Shown here: positions 11,819-22,609 of the stretch, piece by piece | Layout of the letters: each line of letters starts with the position of its first letter | Numbering within the stretch: the stretch's first letter is position 1 | From: Utricularia gibba | Lineage: Eukaryota; Streptophyta; Magnoliopsida; Lamiales; Lentibulariaceae | Direction: 5' to 3' | Length of the DNA: 64,000 nt | Assembly: GCA_002189035.1 (NCBI GenBank) | Contig: NEEC01000020.1 | Location: 248,001 to 312,000, forward strand | Notes under the pieces: model-generated | Databases searched by the model: none | Told to the model about the DNA's origin: nothing | Seen by the model: only the letters and a program-made list of their open reading frames with translations | Program-made: the position numbers and the translations under genes

Positions 11819-13441
11819 TTATCTCTCAACATGTGATTCATGTTCATGTTCACGAAACCAGAACCTGAGATCATTTTCATCAACTGAACTAAAGCCGCGT
11901 TCTTTGTCCACACCGTTTGTTTCCATAAGTCTCCTTGTAGCTTCTGCTCTGCACCATTCCTCAGTTGATGCATATATATTTGACAACAGAACATAGTCAC
12001 CACTATGATCACGTCTTAATTCAAGCAACCGCTCATTGGCACGTCTGCCCAGTTCAACATTACGATGAATTCGACAAGCACCAAGAAGGGTTCTCCAGAT
12101 AACAGCGTTCGGTTTAAAGCACATTGTGTCAATGAAATCAAAAGCTTCGTTTAACATCCCTGCCCGCCCCAACAAATCTACCATGCATCCATAGTGCTTC
12201 AAGTTGGGCTGAAGGTTATACACATCTTGCATCATGTCGAAGTATGCCCGGCCATCATTGACCTTCCCTGAAAGGCTACAAGCCACCAGTATGCCAACAA
12301 AAGTAATCTCATTAGGAGAAAACTTGGTTTTCCTCATTTCTTGGAAAATGGATATGGACTTCTCTGTACAGCCGCTGAAAGCTAAGCCAACAATTATGGA
12401 GTTCCACGTTGCCAAATCCCTTTCTTTCATACTATAGAACACATGGAGTGCCTTCTCGGTGCAGCCACACTTTGCGTACATGTCAATGAGTGCATTCCAT
12501 AGAAAGATGCTTACTCCTTCACCCATATCCAACATGGAGGCATGAATCTTCTCTCCAACATCCAAAGCTCCTAAACTTGCACATACTGATAAGAGACATA
12601 GCATTGTAACCTCATCAGGGCATTCATTGATGCGTCTCATGTCTTCATAAACTTGTAACGCCTTTTGATAATCCCCTTTAGAAACATAACCCGAAATCAT
12701 TGCATTCCAGGTTACGACGTCTCTCTTAGGAGCCAAATGGAACAACTCACTGGCAGTCTCCATCTCACCTTGCTTCACATAGCCTGTGATCATAACATTC
12801 CACGAAATCAAATCCTTGACAGGCATTCCATCAAAAAGCTCTCTCGCCATACGCAAATCCCCCCTTCTAGCATACCCCGCAGTCAAAGCAGACCATGACA
12901 CAACATCAGTTTTCATCGTACACGTATGAAACAGCTCCGTTGCAATTCTTATATCCCCAACATTCGAGTGAAAGTAAATAAGAGCGTTCCTGACGAACTT
13001 ATTCTGCTCAAACCCCTGTTTTACAACCTTCCCATGTATCACATTTCCCGTCTCAATCCAGCCAAGCCTCGAACACGCCTTGAGCACGAAAGGGAAAGTG
13101 TACTGATCAGGGCGAACGCAATGGCTTTCCATTTGAGCAAAGAGGGAGATCGCCAAGTGAGGTTTAGGGCTTTGAGCTGAGCCCCTAAGCATGGTGTTCC
13201 ACATGAAGTGATCTCTTTCCGAGATTTCGTCGAACAGTTTGTGAGCATAGTCGATGGAGGTTTGCATTGGAACAGCAGCAGCATAAACAAGTTCTCTAAG
13301 AGCAAAACGATCGGCATTAAATCCATGTACGATCATAAAACCATGAATTTGCTTCAGAACCCTGAAACTTTTGCAGCTTCGCCACAATGGTGAGCTCTGA
13401 TGGAAGCACAAGCTCTCCGATGTTGTTCTCTTTCTGATCAT
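11819..13441 (-). CDS. Pentatricopeptide repeat protein, PLS class with E motif (At5g15300-like)
   Basis: A single uninterrupted frame of 540 aa, without introns as is usual for this family. It begins MIRKRTTSESLCFHQSSPLW. From about residue 40 to 420 it is filled with PPR units recognisable by AYSLF/DVVSWNAMI-type helices: RDHFMWNTMLRG, KTDVVSWSALTAGYARRG, RDVVTWNAMISGY, WNALIDMYAKCG, RDLATWNSIIVGLA. The E region follows (MVDLLGRAGMLNEAFDFI, VIWRTLLGACRIHRNVELG, GDYVLLSNIYAS). It ends shortly after that without a DYW deaminase domain. Such proteins act in chloroplasts or mitochondria, usually as RNA-binding specificity factors for C-to-U editing with a DYW domain supplied in trans. The architecture and wording match Arabidopsis At5g15300. 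The RNA target is unknown. Confidence 0.9.
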   Translation of the reverse strand: MIRKRTTSESLCFHQSSPLWRSCKSFRVLKQIHGFMIVHGFNADRFALRELVYAAAVPMQTSIDYAHKLFDEISERDHFMWNTMLRGSAQSPKPHLAISLFAQMESHCVRPDQYTFPFVLKACSRLGWIETGNVIHGKVVKQGFEQNKFVRNALIYFHSNVGDIRIATELFHTCTMKTDVVSWSALTAGYARRGDLRMARELFDGMPVKDLISWNVMITGYVKQGEMETASELFHLAPKRDVVTWNAMISGYVSKGDYQKALQVYEDMRRINECPDEVTMLCLLSVCASLGALDVGEKIHASMLDMGEGVSIFLWNALIDMYAKCGCTEKALHVFYSMKERDLATWNSIIVGLAFSGCTEKSISIFQEMRKTKFSPNEITFVGILVACSLSGKVNDGRAYFDMMQDVYNLQPNLKHYGCMVDLLGRAGMLNEAFDFIDTMCFKPNAVIWRTLLGACRIHRNVELGRRANERLLELRRDHSGDYVLLSNIYASTEEWCRAEATRRLMETNGVDKERGFSSVDENDLRFWFREHEHESHVER

Positions 13442-13629
13442 TTCACCGATTCAGTAGCTCGATAAAAGCCTCTTTATATATATGGGCCTTAAACGGGCCT
13501 GGAATAGATGTGGCCCATAAAAATTTCTTAAATTGGAATGCAGCCTATTTGTGCTCAGGCCCAAATGCTTTCTTTGGAAAGCTTTTCTTACCCCTGCGCC
13601 TTGTGGAGATATTTTGCGTTCACTTCGCC
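13442..13629. promoter_or_regulatory. 188-bp bidirectional promoter with three site II elements
   Basis: The start codons of the PPR gene (-) and the CRS1-like gene (+) are 188 bp apart. Between them are TGGGCC at 13483-13488, GGCCCA at 13512-13517 and GGCCCA at 13558-13563, plus a TTTATATATA stretch at 13472-13481. TGGGCC/T (site II) motifs are known TCP-bound elements enriched in promoters of organelle and ribosomal genes. Joint control is inferred. Confidence 0.65.
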
Positions 13630-16496
13630 ATGGCTGACGCTGCGTTTCTTTTTCCTTCGTCAAACGCCGTGAATTTGAAGAAATCAGCTGCTTTAGTGCA
13701 TTCTCGTCCGAAATCCAGACTCGGAGCATGTTATTGCACTGAAAGAACGGGGTACCAATGCAAATTTGACTCGCGTTCGCGTTCGGCAATCAAGGCTCCT
13801 ACTGCTCCGTGGATGAAGAAGCCACTTCTGGTCAGTCCCGGTGAGCTCTTGGACCTAAGAAAGCAAAGAAATCTGGAAACTTCTGTGGAAGGAAGGAATG
13901 GGGAAACTGAAGATGTGGATTTGATGAGAAGGGTGGGAGGTGGAAGAAACAAATTAGCAATGAAGAAAATCTTTAGAGGGATTGAGAAGCTTCAACAACC
14001 AGAGGATGTAGAGGAATCTGGGGATAGCGCAGAAAAGATTGTGTTTAGGTTTGCGCCAGGAGACCTCTTTGGGGAAGAAGATGATCATTCGAGTGCTGAA
14101 GATTTTGATAAGAGTGATCAGGAGTCAGAGGAGGATTCAGAAGTTATCAGATTCGAAATTCCTGTTACAGAGTCTGTGAAAGAAGTGAGATTCAAAAAAC
14201 TGCCATGGATAAGACAAGAGCCGTTGTCTTTCGGTAGGATACCACCTAATACAGGAACATTGAAAGAACACGGGTGTGAAAAGCTTGACGGGGTTTTGCT
14301 ACAGAGATTGAGAAGTGAGGCAGAAAAGATGAGGAAGTGGGTAAAGGTTAAGAAAGCTGGGGTGACTCAAGCTGTTGTCGATGAAGTTCATTTTGCTTGG
14401 AAAACCAACGAGCTCGCCTTGCTTAAGTTCGATGTTCCCTTGTGTCGGAATATGAACAGAGCTCGAGAAATTGTGGAGGTTAGTATTGCTTTCAAAATCA
14501 TCACCAGAGTTTCCCTCTGCTTGTTTCAAGACAATGCTGTTCATGTGCATAAAATTTCAGCTGAAAACTGGAGGGGTTACTGCTTGGCGGCATAAGGACT
14601 TTCTTGCTGTCTATAGAGGCAACAATCATAAATCGAGTGCGGATCAGTTATCAGATACAGATGACAACTTCGCTGGATATCAGGAAGCATCTCCCTCCAG
14701 TGGGGAACATGGTGATACTGGTCTAGGAGAGCATGAAGGGAAAGGTTTAGTCACAGCCTCTCTGTATGAGAGGGAGGCTGATAGGTTATTGGATGGCTTA
14801 GGTCCGCGCTTCATCGACTGGTGGATGCAAAAGCCGTTGCCTGTAGATGCAGACCTGCTTCCCGAATCAGTTCCAGGATTGAAGGTTCCTTCCAGGCTCT
14901 GCCCACCATTTACCAGACCCAAGCTTAGTGGTGCCGAGCTTACATACTTGAGGAAGCGTGCCCACAGTTTACCGACTCATTTTGTTCTTGGTATTCTTGT
15001 CTTCTACCATCATTCATCCTTTGAAGCATTTTGCAGGTGTTATAATTTTGTGTGAATCTGTGATTTGAAGGAAGGAATAGGAGACTGCAAGGGCTCGCTG
15101 CAGCCATTCTAAAGTTGTGGGAAAAATGCCATATAGCAAAGATTGCACTGAAGTGGGGTATCCCAAACACTGACAATGAACAAATGGCTAATGAGCTCAA
15201 GGCAAGTGCTCTCAAGTTCTATACTTTCAGTTTCGGTACAAAGTGCAGTATGAGTTATGTCTATGGCTCTTATGTACAGAGCCTCACAGGAGGAGTTCTG
15301 CTGCTAAGGAATAAATTCTTGATAGTTCTTTATAGAGGTAAAGACTTCCTCCCCTCTGAAGTAGCGAAGGCAGTGGCACAGCGGGAAAATGAGATTTCCA
15401 GGTCCCAGCTTCAGGAGGAAGCTGCACGATTACAAGCAACTGAAGCTGTTTCGAGTACAGGGGAATGCTCACTAGGCTATTTAGTCGTGGGGACCTTATC
15501 AGAGTTCCATAACATTCATTCTGATGGATATGGACCAGGACCGAAAGTGAAGGCTGAGGTTGATGTCCAGTTGGAATCAGATCGGGAAAGACTGGAGAAG
15601 CAGCTTAAGGAACAACAGCGAAAGCTCTCCATTGTCAGTCTTGCTTGGGTGTGACTTTCTGTTGAATAGAACGCATGAAATATTTAAACATTTTCCTTCC
15701 TTGCAGCTCAAGAAGAAAATAGAGAAAGCAGCCAGAGATTTAGAAAAACTAAAAGATGCTTCAAGGTTTTCAGAGCCGGATCCAGATGCAGAGAGCATTT
15801 CCAATGAAGAGAGCCAAAGCCTCAGGAAAATGGGGTTGGTTAGCGTCGACAGCTTAGTCCTTGGTAACAGATTCTTCATTTTCCTCCGCCATTTTCCATT
15901 TTTTCTTTCTGTAATTGCGGTAGCGAGTTTCATTCGCCCTTGATAGTCTTGCTCAATCCTGCATTGCTTCAGGGAGGCGCGGCGTTTTCAATGGCGTGAT
16001 CGAAGGGATGCATCAACACTGGAAACACAGAGAGATAGTTAAAGTCATCACAATGCAGAAAAGCTATTCACAGATCATGCTCACTGCGAAAACTCTTCAA
16101 GCAGGGAGTGGAGGAATCATCGTCTCCATAGATAAAATCAAAGAAGGACATGCGATCATCGTTTACCGTGGGAAGAACTACCAACGCCCCAAATGCCCAC
16201 CTGAGAATCTGATGACCAAAAGAGAGGCCTTGTCTTACTCTCTTCAGCTCCAAAGACTTGGTGTAAGTGATCCTCTTTCTCACAACATGACTGCCTCTTT
16301 TTTTCTTCCTGATCTTCATTTGTTTTCCAAAGCAGTCACTGAAGTTCTTCGCCAAACAACGCGAATTAGCCATCGCCGCCCTTCAACACGAGCTGGTAAC
16401 CTCATGATTCTGCCCTTGTGTTTTGAAACTTCGCCACCATATTTGCAAGGGGTTTGAATCACATGAAGCGACCATTTTCAGGACAAGCTTCTATGA
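13630..16496 (+). CDS. CRS1: CRM-domain group II intron splicing factor, CRS1-like, chloroplast
   Basis: Eight exons fit in phase: 13630-14478, 14561-14990, 15071-15201, 15280-15633, 15707-15863, 15973-16262, 16336-16395 and 16482-16496. The total is 2286 nt, or 761 aa. The first 45 residues are Ser/Arg-rich and acidic-poor, like a plastid transit peptide. A conserved APTAPWMKKPLLVSPGELL block and AMKKIFRGIEKLQ precede three CRM domains. Their cores read WKTNELALLKFDVPLCRNM with TGGVTAWRHKDFLAVYRG, then ALKWGIPNTDNEQ with TGGVLLLRNKFLIVLYRGK, then MTLTAKTL-type sequence with GGIIVSIDKIKEGHAIIVYRG. CRS1 promotes splicing of the chloroplast atpF group II intron. Three CRM domains and the N-terminal block favour CRS1 over CAF1/2, while CFM3-like proteins remain the alternative. 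The intron at 15202-15279 has a GC donor. Confidence 0.85.
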
Positions 16497-17567
16497 TTGA
16501 AATCCAGGGAAGTTGGAAGATGGCGGCAATTGACGGATTGGACAGCCGTCTGATGCGAATTTGTACGTTTTTACATGTAATCAACCTTCAAAACCTGCAA
16601 AAGATTTAATCTTTATACAGGAAACTTCCCTAAACAACATCACCTCCACTTTTTCATGCTACTAAAATGAATACAAACTGGACATGTAGTCCAGGTTAGC
16701 TGAGAGTATTTCTTGGAAAGAACCACAGCTATAACTAGCCAAACAACGGCAAAAGCCTGTATCTTTAACAGATCATAATGATGTGCAACTCAGTTACTGC
16801 AGAATGCCATTGATTCAACGCAGCCATTATGCCGAATCAAGGCCTTGTTATATAAGTGTCAGGTGTTATGGGGTGAAACAAATCTTCAATATCACATTAG
16901 GCGTGAAGTCTTGGAGGTAACTTTTCGAAAGAAGTAAAAATTCCTCAAGATCTTGATGATCCAATCTCTGCCCATGAAAAACACCTACATTCAATTGGAG
17001 TCCCTTCTGGGAGATGAGTTACAGAATCTTAAGCAGGTCTTTGGTAACTTGCTTGATCTCACATCGAGAGATTTCGAAGCCATGCAGATAGGCTTTCTGC
17101 AACCCAGATAATGAGTTTCGTATAAGCCCTTCTTGTCTTCTACCTATCTCTTATACAATGGATAAAATCTCTTCTTCTGATGTGGTTTTAAGCTCTTTGC
17201 AGAACAACAAATGGATAAAGCCAGGTCGCATAGGCCACCAAACAAGAAACTTTGTGAACCCAGCTCATGGCTTGAAGGAAGGTCGGAAGGATCTTAACAG
17301 TGCAGATACAACAAATGATCAAGGAGATAAACGCTTAAAAGCCTTGTAGGCCTTGGATCCAGTTAAAGCACGAAGAAGCAAGTCTTGCAGCAAAAAAGAA
17401 AATCAACACGAGGTATATATCAGACACAAATCACCAATATGGGCGCAAATGTCTCAACCCAGAGAACAAGAAACGTGAAGTAAAGCAGTGATCATGAATC
17501 TAGGCCATCAAAACAGGGAAAATGGTGTCTCGCATGAGGCAAAAAACATGATCTTCAACAAGCAGTC
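16497..17567. other. Spacer downstream of the CRS1-like gene
   Basis: No coding sequence is supported. The 62-codon frame at 17158-17349 has no splice context or family resemblance. The stretch is the 3' flank of two convergent genes. Confidence 0.55.
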
Positions 17568-18243
17568 CTAATACCCACCTTTGAGGTCGTTGACAACATC
17601 GTAAGGAATGGGTGTCACCGTTTCCATGGTGGCTCCCTCGACCATAAACCCCGGTTTGGGGCCTTCTGGTTGCCTCTTTGTGCTGATAATTTTTCCTTGC
17701 GCCTTGGCCTCAGCTTTCAGCTCATCATTTTTCCTTATCCTCTGCAGAAACTCCTCATGGCACCTAGATGGCTGGACGTGCTCCACTCGGACATGGATCC
17801 TCTTCCTTATGATCCGGTTCCCCACCTGCATATATTCACAGAGACATTCACTGCAAGTCACTCCTGTTTTCTGCAATATATAATTAAAATTCCTTTGCTT
17901 GCACAACGAAGAAACACATGAATCAATGCCGATGCAGTTTCAGCACATCCAAAACACCAATCAATCACACAGGAGCTGGCATCCAAAATCCGGGTGAGAA
18001 AGGTACCTGCTTGTTGACTTCAACGCCAACGGCTCTCTTAGTGACGTTCCAAACACGACCAGTGCGGCCATGGTAGAACTTATGAGGCATGCCCTTGTGG
18101 ATGGAGCCATTGACCTTAACATCGACGTAGTCTCCGATCTTGTAAACCCTCAAGTAGGTCGACAGATGAGTAGGTCCCTTCTTGCGGAACGGCCTCGCGA
18201 ACAGATCCCTCGTGCGCGACCTCAAACCGTGACCCGCCGGCAT
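17568..18243 (-). CDS. RPL21: Cytosolic 60S ribosomal protein eL21
   Basis: Two exons, 18007-18243 (79 codons) and 17568-17825 (86 codons with stop), join in phase 0 to give 164 aa, the normal length of plant eL21. The protein starts [20 protein letters not shown] and carries the family's basic core ([37 protein letters not shown]). The C-terminal half reads [19 protein letters not shown] and ends [10 protein letters not shown]. It is a structural component of the large ribosomal subunit. The start is unambiguous because the family begins with this MPAGHG sequence. No anomalies were seen. Confidence 0.98.
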
Positions 18244-18289
18244 CGTGCTCCCCGGTTCTCAGATGCAGAACACCCGCGGAAGAGGGACG

Positions 18290-18360
18290 AATTTAGGGTT
18301 ATCGCAGTGAAACGGGCCCCTGTGAGACCACAAACCAATATGGGCCCACAACTAAGCCCA
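18290..18360 (-). promoter_or_regulatory. Telo-box-like and site II promoter elements of eL21
   Basis: Just upstream of the eL21 ATG are TTAGGGTTA (18293-18301, telo-box-like on the minus strand), a palindromic TGGGCCCA (18341-18348) and AGCCCA (18355-18360). The telo-box plus site II pairing is the classic arrangement in plant ribosomal protein promoters. Confidence 0.7.
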
Positions 18361-19799
18361 ATATTTTCTCACCAGCAGAGAATCCGCCCAATAGAGAATA
18401 TGTCCAACAATAGATACTCCTAATACGAGGAAAAATCCGACAAGCCTCTCATTTGTTGCAAATAAACCCGAAGCATCTATCGATCACTTCAAATCATATT
18501 AGATACTAATGGAATAATATTGAACTAATAATTCAATATTATGATCCATGTTTCTCGTGTACTAATGTACATAGAAAGGTACCTTAATCCAAACCAAACT
18601 GCAGTTTGAATCGAAACCAAGTATCGTATTGAAAAAAATGTTTCATAAATAGTTTTGTTATTAAATATAAACAATATTTATTTAACAGAAAACGAAGTAT
18701 CTTCTTTGTAGTTTTTGTTTGGCATCAGAATTGAATGGAATTAGTTTCTGATTATAGAAAATCATTTAAGAAGTAATTTTTGTTATTCAATAAAAATCAT
18801 TTCCATTCAAAAAACATAAATCTAAAAATGCTTTACATTTTTTAATAGATTTTAAGTAAACCGTTTGCGATGAGTTGACTTTTGCAGCCGTTAAGAGGAT
18901 GGCCCCCTAAACCCTTTCTCACGACAAAGAAAACAAAAAAAACAAAAATGAAATGACCAAAAAAGTCGTCGTTGACTTCCAGTCCAATGGCGTCTGCGAG
19001 AGGGAAAGGCATGGTTGACACCCACGGGAAAGCTGAAATAAAAAAATGTCAACGCGCGTGTCACATTTCATTCACGTTTTTTTGTTTTAAAAAAAGTCAT
19101 TAATTCAAATTAAACACATAAAAAGTGGATTCAAATGGCGTGAAGAACAATACACAGAAATTATGTTATTTCAAAAAGGGAGAAAAAAGAGGCCTGATAT
19201 ATAATATATTTATAATCCGTGGTTCCGATCTGTATCCAGTTTGCTCGCGTGTCCGACGCGGGATCCGAGTCCACGGGTTTTGAAGACACAGAAAACGGCG
19301 GGGACCGCGGCCAACGCTTTCTTCTAGAAGGAATCCACATGCTGACTCATCGTTTCCTATCCTCTGTGCCGCCCTACGGTGCACCCTGTTTTTCTGTTAG
19401 AAAATTTTACGAATGGATCACTGTTTTAATTCTAAATATTTTAAAATTATTTATAATGGATGAAAAAATTAATTTCCACTATTTATATTAATGGTATAAT
19501 TTTTCCTTAATTACGAACCCTTTCTCATGGCAAAGAAAAATGAATTATTAATATTTGAATTTTATTTATTTTGATTTTAGATCGAATTTTCAAATTTTTT
19601 TAATAATTAATAAATGTTTAAATGGGCTTTTCCGACACGGTGTCAGTAGCGAGTCCTTACGGCGGCCCGCCGCTGAATAAAGTGAAACCGAGGGAGCCAA
19701 TGGCATACCGACCCTACGGCTCTCAGCCAATCAAAAGCCTCCAAAATTATTTCATTTTTTTAATTTAATTACAGGTTGAAACTTGAAAATATCTTGAGA
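18361..19799. other. AT-rich intergenic region with a short perfect hairpin
   Basis: No gene is supported. The sequence is AT-rich, with GC-richer islands near 19230-19380 and 19620-19740. At 18514-18542 an 11-bp perfect inverted repeat (ATAATATTGAA and its complement) is separated by 7 nt. CCAAT motifs lie at 19698-19703 and 19730-19735, close to the downstream promoter. Confidence 0.5.
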
Positions 19800-19944
19800 C
19801 GTTTATCGCCACGTGTACGTCTCGGATTCATCCTCTGCCGCTTATAAAAGTTATCCGATGGTTCTCCTGCATCTTCATCCTACCAGGTGTTCGGAAAAAG
19901 CTTTTCAATCGTCTTTTGGTTTGCAGTGTGTTGTGTCATCGGAG
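19800..19944 (+). promoter_or_regulatory. Core promoter of the F-box/kelch gene: G-box/ABRE and TATA box
   Basis: A CCACGTGTAC element (CACGTG core at 19810-19815) precedes a clear TATA box, TATAAAA at 19843-19849. The start codon at 19945 lies about 95 bp after the TATA box. The G-box/ABRE core suggests light, bZIP/bHLH or ABA input. This also excludes the in-frame upstream ATG-like codon at 19813 as a start, since it lies before the TATA box. Confidence 0.75.
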
Positions 19945-20994
19945 ATGGAAATGGTGAATGATGGTGGATGCTCCGAATTGCTTCCGGGTCTACCCGAAGA
20001 TGTCGCTCTCGAGTGCTTGACGCGAGCGCACTTCTCGGCTCACGCTGCGGCGGCGATGGTCTGCCGCCGGTGGCGGGATCTTTTTCGAAGCAAGGAATTT
20101 TATTACCACCGGAAAAAGAAGGGGTTCACGCACAAACTTGCGTGTCTAGTCCAGGCTCTGCCGGAGGACACGGCAGGGAAAGCGATGCGCCAGCAGAGGT
20201 ACGGGATATCGCTTTTTGATCCTGTAAATTGTTCGTGGGATCGGGTTGATCCGGTACCGGAGTACCCGGATGGGCTTCCGCTGTTCTGTCAAGTGGCAAG
20301 TTCAGAAGGGAAGTTAATTGTGATGGGGGGGATGCATCCGGAGAGTTGGGAGCTGGTGAAGGATGTTTTCGTGTTTGATTTCACCGTGGGGCGGTGGAGG
20401 CGATCGGCAGATTTGCCGTCCACCAGGTCGTTCTTCGCCGTCGGGGCGATCGGCGGGGAGCTAATCGTCGCCGGCGGGCACGACGAGAGCAAAAACGCGT
20501 TGAACTCCGCGTGGGCGATGAATATAGAGAAACAAGAGTGGCGAGAATTGGGGAAGATGAACGAAGAGCGCGACGAGTGCGGCGGAGTCGTCGTGGGGAA
20601 CGAGTTCTGGGTCGTGAGCGGATACGGCACGGACACGCAGGGGGCATTCAAATCCACCGCGGAAGCTCTCGACCCCGTGTCCGGCGACTGGCGGCGCATG
20701 GAGGACTGCTGGCCTGTCTCCCGGAGCCCAAGATCGTGCGTCGGTGTCGGAGACGGCGAGAAGGGGAGCTCGCTGGTCTGCTTGGCGGCGGAGGATGCCG
20801 GGATTCAGGCGGTGGCGTGCGGCGTGCAAGTCGGTGGCACGACGCTCCTCACCGGAGCGGCAGATCACGGAGCCCCACATAGCTGCTACTGTTTGTTGGA
20901 TAAGAACGAAGGGCAGAAGAGGAAATTCACAAAGCTCGACTCGGTCGACCAGTACAGTGGCATCATCCAATCTGGATGCTGCGTGGAGATCTGA
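19945..20994 (+). CDS. F-box/kelch-repeat protein, SKIP20/KFB39/KFB50 type
   Basis: A single exon of 349 aa. The start at 19945 is chosen because it follows the TATA box and gives MEMVNDGGCSELLPGLPEDV. Residues 12-55 form an F-box (LLPGLPEDVALECL, VCRRWRDLF), which docks to SKP1 in an SCF ubiquitin ligase. A conserved KLACLVQALPEDT follows, then kelch repeats with Gly-Gly motifs: KLIVMGGMHPES, ELIVAGGHDESKNALN, ERDECGGVV, EFWVVSGYGT. It ends SGIIQSGCCVEI, as in this subfamily. Arabidopsis relatives At2g44130 and At3g59940 (KFB39, KFB50) target phenylalanine ammonia-lyase for degradation, and other relatives (KMD) target type-B response regulators. Which substrate applies here is not decided by sequence. 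Confidence 0.9.
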   Translation: MEMVNDGGCSELLPGLPEDVALECLTRAHFSAHAAAAMVCRRWRDLFRSKEFYYHRKKKGFTHKLACLVQALPEDTAGKAMRQQRYGISLFDPVNCSWDRVDPVPEYPDGLPLFCQVASSEGKLIVMGGMHPESWELVKDVFVFDFTVGRWRRSADLPSTRSFFAVGAIGGELIVAGGHDESKNALNSAWAMNIEKQEWRELGKMNEERDECGGVVVGNEFWVVSGYGTDTQGAFKSTAEALDPVSGDWRRMEDCWPVSRSPRSCVGVGDGEKGSSLVCLAAEDAGIQAVACGVQVGGTTLLTGAADHGAPHSCYCLLDKNEGQKRKFTKLDSVDQYSGIIQSGCCVEI

Positions 20995-21205
20995 TCCCCA
21001 TTTTTGCCCAATCTCCCTGTGTGAAATTACAACTTTGGGTTTGTGCAGTGTTCACCTTCACCACCCATTGGTGGCCTTTCTTTGTACAGACTACAGAGCA
21101 CTCCATTCTGTTCAGAGAGTTTTGATCCCATTCTGTCCTTTGGAAAATCGATTTCCATGAAAAGAGAGTGCAATCCCAATGAATAATGATACTGTAGTGT
21201 TGGTT

Positions 21206-22609
21206 TCAAGCCACGGTGGCTGCTGCGGGAGTGAAAACCGCTTCCTCCAGTTCATCTCTGGTCAGCAGTCGGCTTCTTGAGTGTTCAAACAGCGGGGACA
21301 ACAAACTCTCTCCCTGGGCTAATGGGGTTAACTGGAAATGGCTCCCGGCTGCTTGGATAGTGTCTTGGATGAAGGCCGACCGACATATGTAATCCTTCAT
21401 GCTGCATATGAAATCCAGATGACTCCTTCCCTGGAAATCAGAGTTTCAGAGACTGCATACACGTGTGAAGTGGATGATGAAAGCTTCTGGAAAGAGAGGA
21501 CCTGTCGATACTTGGGAGCTTTTACTGGCACCTTGAGATAACTCATGTTACTCATCTTGTAATCCCACAGAAAGGAAGTGTGTTGTAGCCACCTTTTTGA
21601 TGTAATGGACAAAGCATTTCCACCAAATTTGCGCCCATCGAGCACATAATCTGAAGCCAAGAAGCATAATGAGTTTCTCCATGAAGAAGAATCGGATAAG
21701 AAGTCCAAACGCACTTTGCTCTTGCTGCAGTAACAATTGGGAAGAATAGAGTTGTTTACCGTTCTCACAAACGCTGAAGTCTGCTCCTCTGCCATTGAAT
21801 ACTTTTTCATACAAATGGCCGGTCCAGTGGATGATGCGTTGAGGGTCGGGTTTTAAACCAGGGACAGCACCTTTGTTGCATATAAAAGTGACAAAGACCG
21901 TGTCCTGATCAACAATAACAGTGCCACCTCCAGACATTCTCCGGATAACTGGGATTTCATCCTGTAAAACGGATTCGGTTTCAAGAAGTTCCTGCGGTTT
22001 CCTAGAACAAATATTTACACAATCATGTGCATCAGCCTGTGAATCATCTTATCGAAAAGGGCCACTAGAATTGAGAAGAACAGTTCAAGACATTGGGATG
22101 TTTGGTATGGGATGCCCAAAAACATTCTTTCCCTTGATATTGATAGTTACAGCATACTTGTTATGCACATGCAGCATTATCTGTGTCCCCAGGAATCGAC
22201 ATCAACCACCAATTATGCAGACTGAAACTCGAAGATATTGTCAAAACTGAATGGGAGAAATGGGAATCAGGCTTATAATGGTCACAAAGTTGAAAATGGT
22301 TGTCTAATCTCACATTGTAACGACCCATCCATACCGGAAAATTACCAGACACACCCCTTCTTGCATGATACTATCCAACTAACCAAGAAAGGCAATTCCC
22401 ATGGTCATAAAAAAAATCTAACTATGTGATGAATTAGCTTTTTGATTCACTAACCCTGAAATCCCCATAACAATTGTGGGCTTGATGGTGCCATCGTTTA
22501 TGATACACCAGTTTTCTGATGAGGTTCTCATCAGCTTCTCTTCCAAGTGCAGTTGCCGAAGAATGGGGACGCCATTTAGCCTGATGAGATTCATCAATGG
22601 AAGCCCCAT
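21206..22609 (-). CDS. Lipoate-protein ligase A-like / biotin-lipoate A/B ligase family protein
   Basis: Four exons, 22455-22609, 21760-22001, 21502-21650 and 21206-21430, total 771 nt and encode 256 aa in continuous phase. The start MGLPLMNLIRLNGVPILRQL matches the plant single-copy family typified by Arabidopsis At3g29010. The ligase core is visible: ENWCIINDGTIKPTIVMGIS, then IPVIRRMSGGGTVIVDQDT (the RxxGGG lipoate/acyl-AMP binding loop), DGRKFGGNALSITSKRWLQH (conserved catalytic lysine region) and HTSFLWDY. It is expected to attach lipoate or octanoate to lipoyl domains of mitochondrial dehydrogenase complexes. No transit peptide is visible with this start. An upstream in-frame extension reaches 22634 but begins without ATG. 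The genome copy looks intact. Confidence 0.88.

Noticed and set aside
17158-17349. 62-codon frame downstream of CRS1
   Set aside because: No family resemblance, no start context, and surrounding sequence has untranslated character.
18514-18542. Possible MITE or microRNA hairpin
   Set aside because: The stem is only 11 bp and purely A/T-rich, without target-site duplications or a longer arm.
19813-19944. Upstream extension of the F-box protein
   Set aside because: It begins before a clear TATA box at 19843-19849, so it would not be in the transcript.
20289-20970. Several long open frames on both strands over the F-box/kelch gene
   Set aside because: They are GC-rich shadows of the coding frame, with Arg/Pro/Ser bias and no domain.
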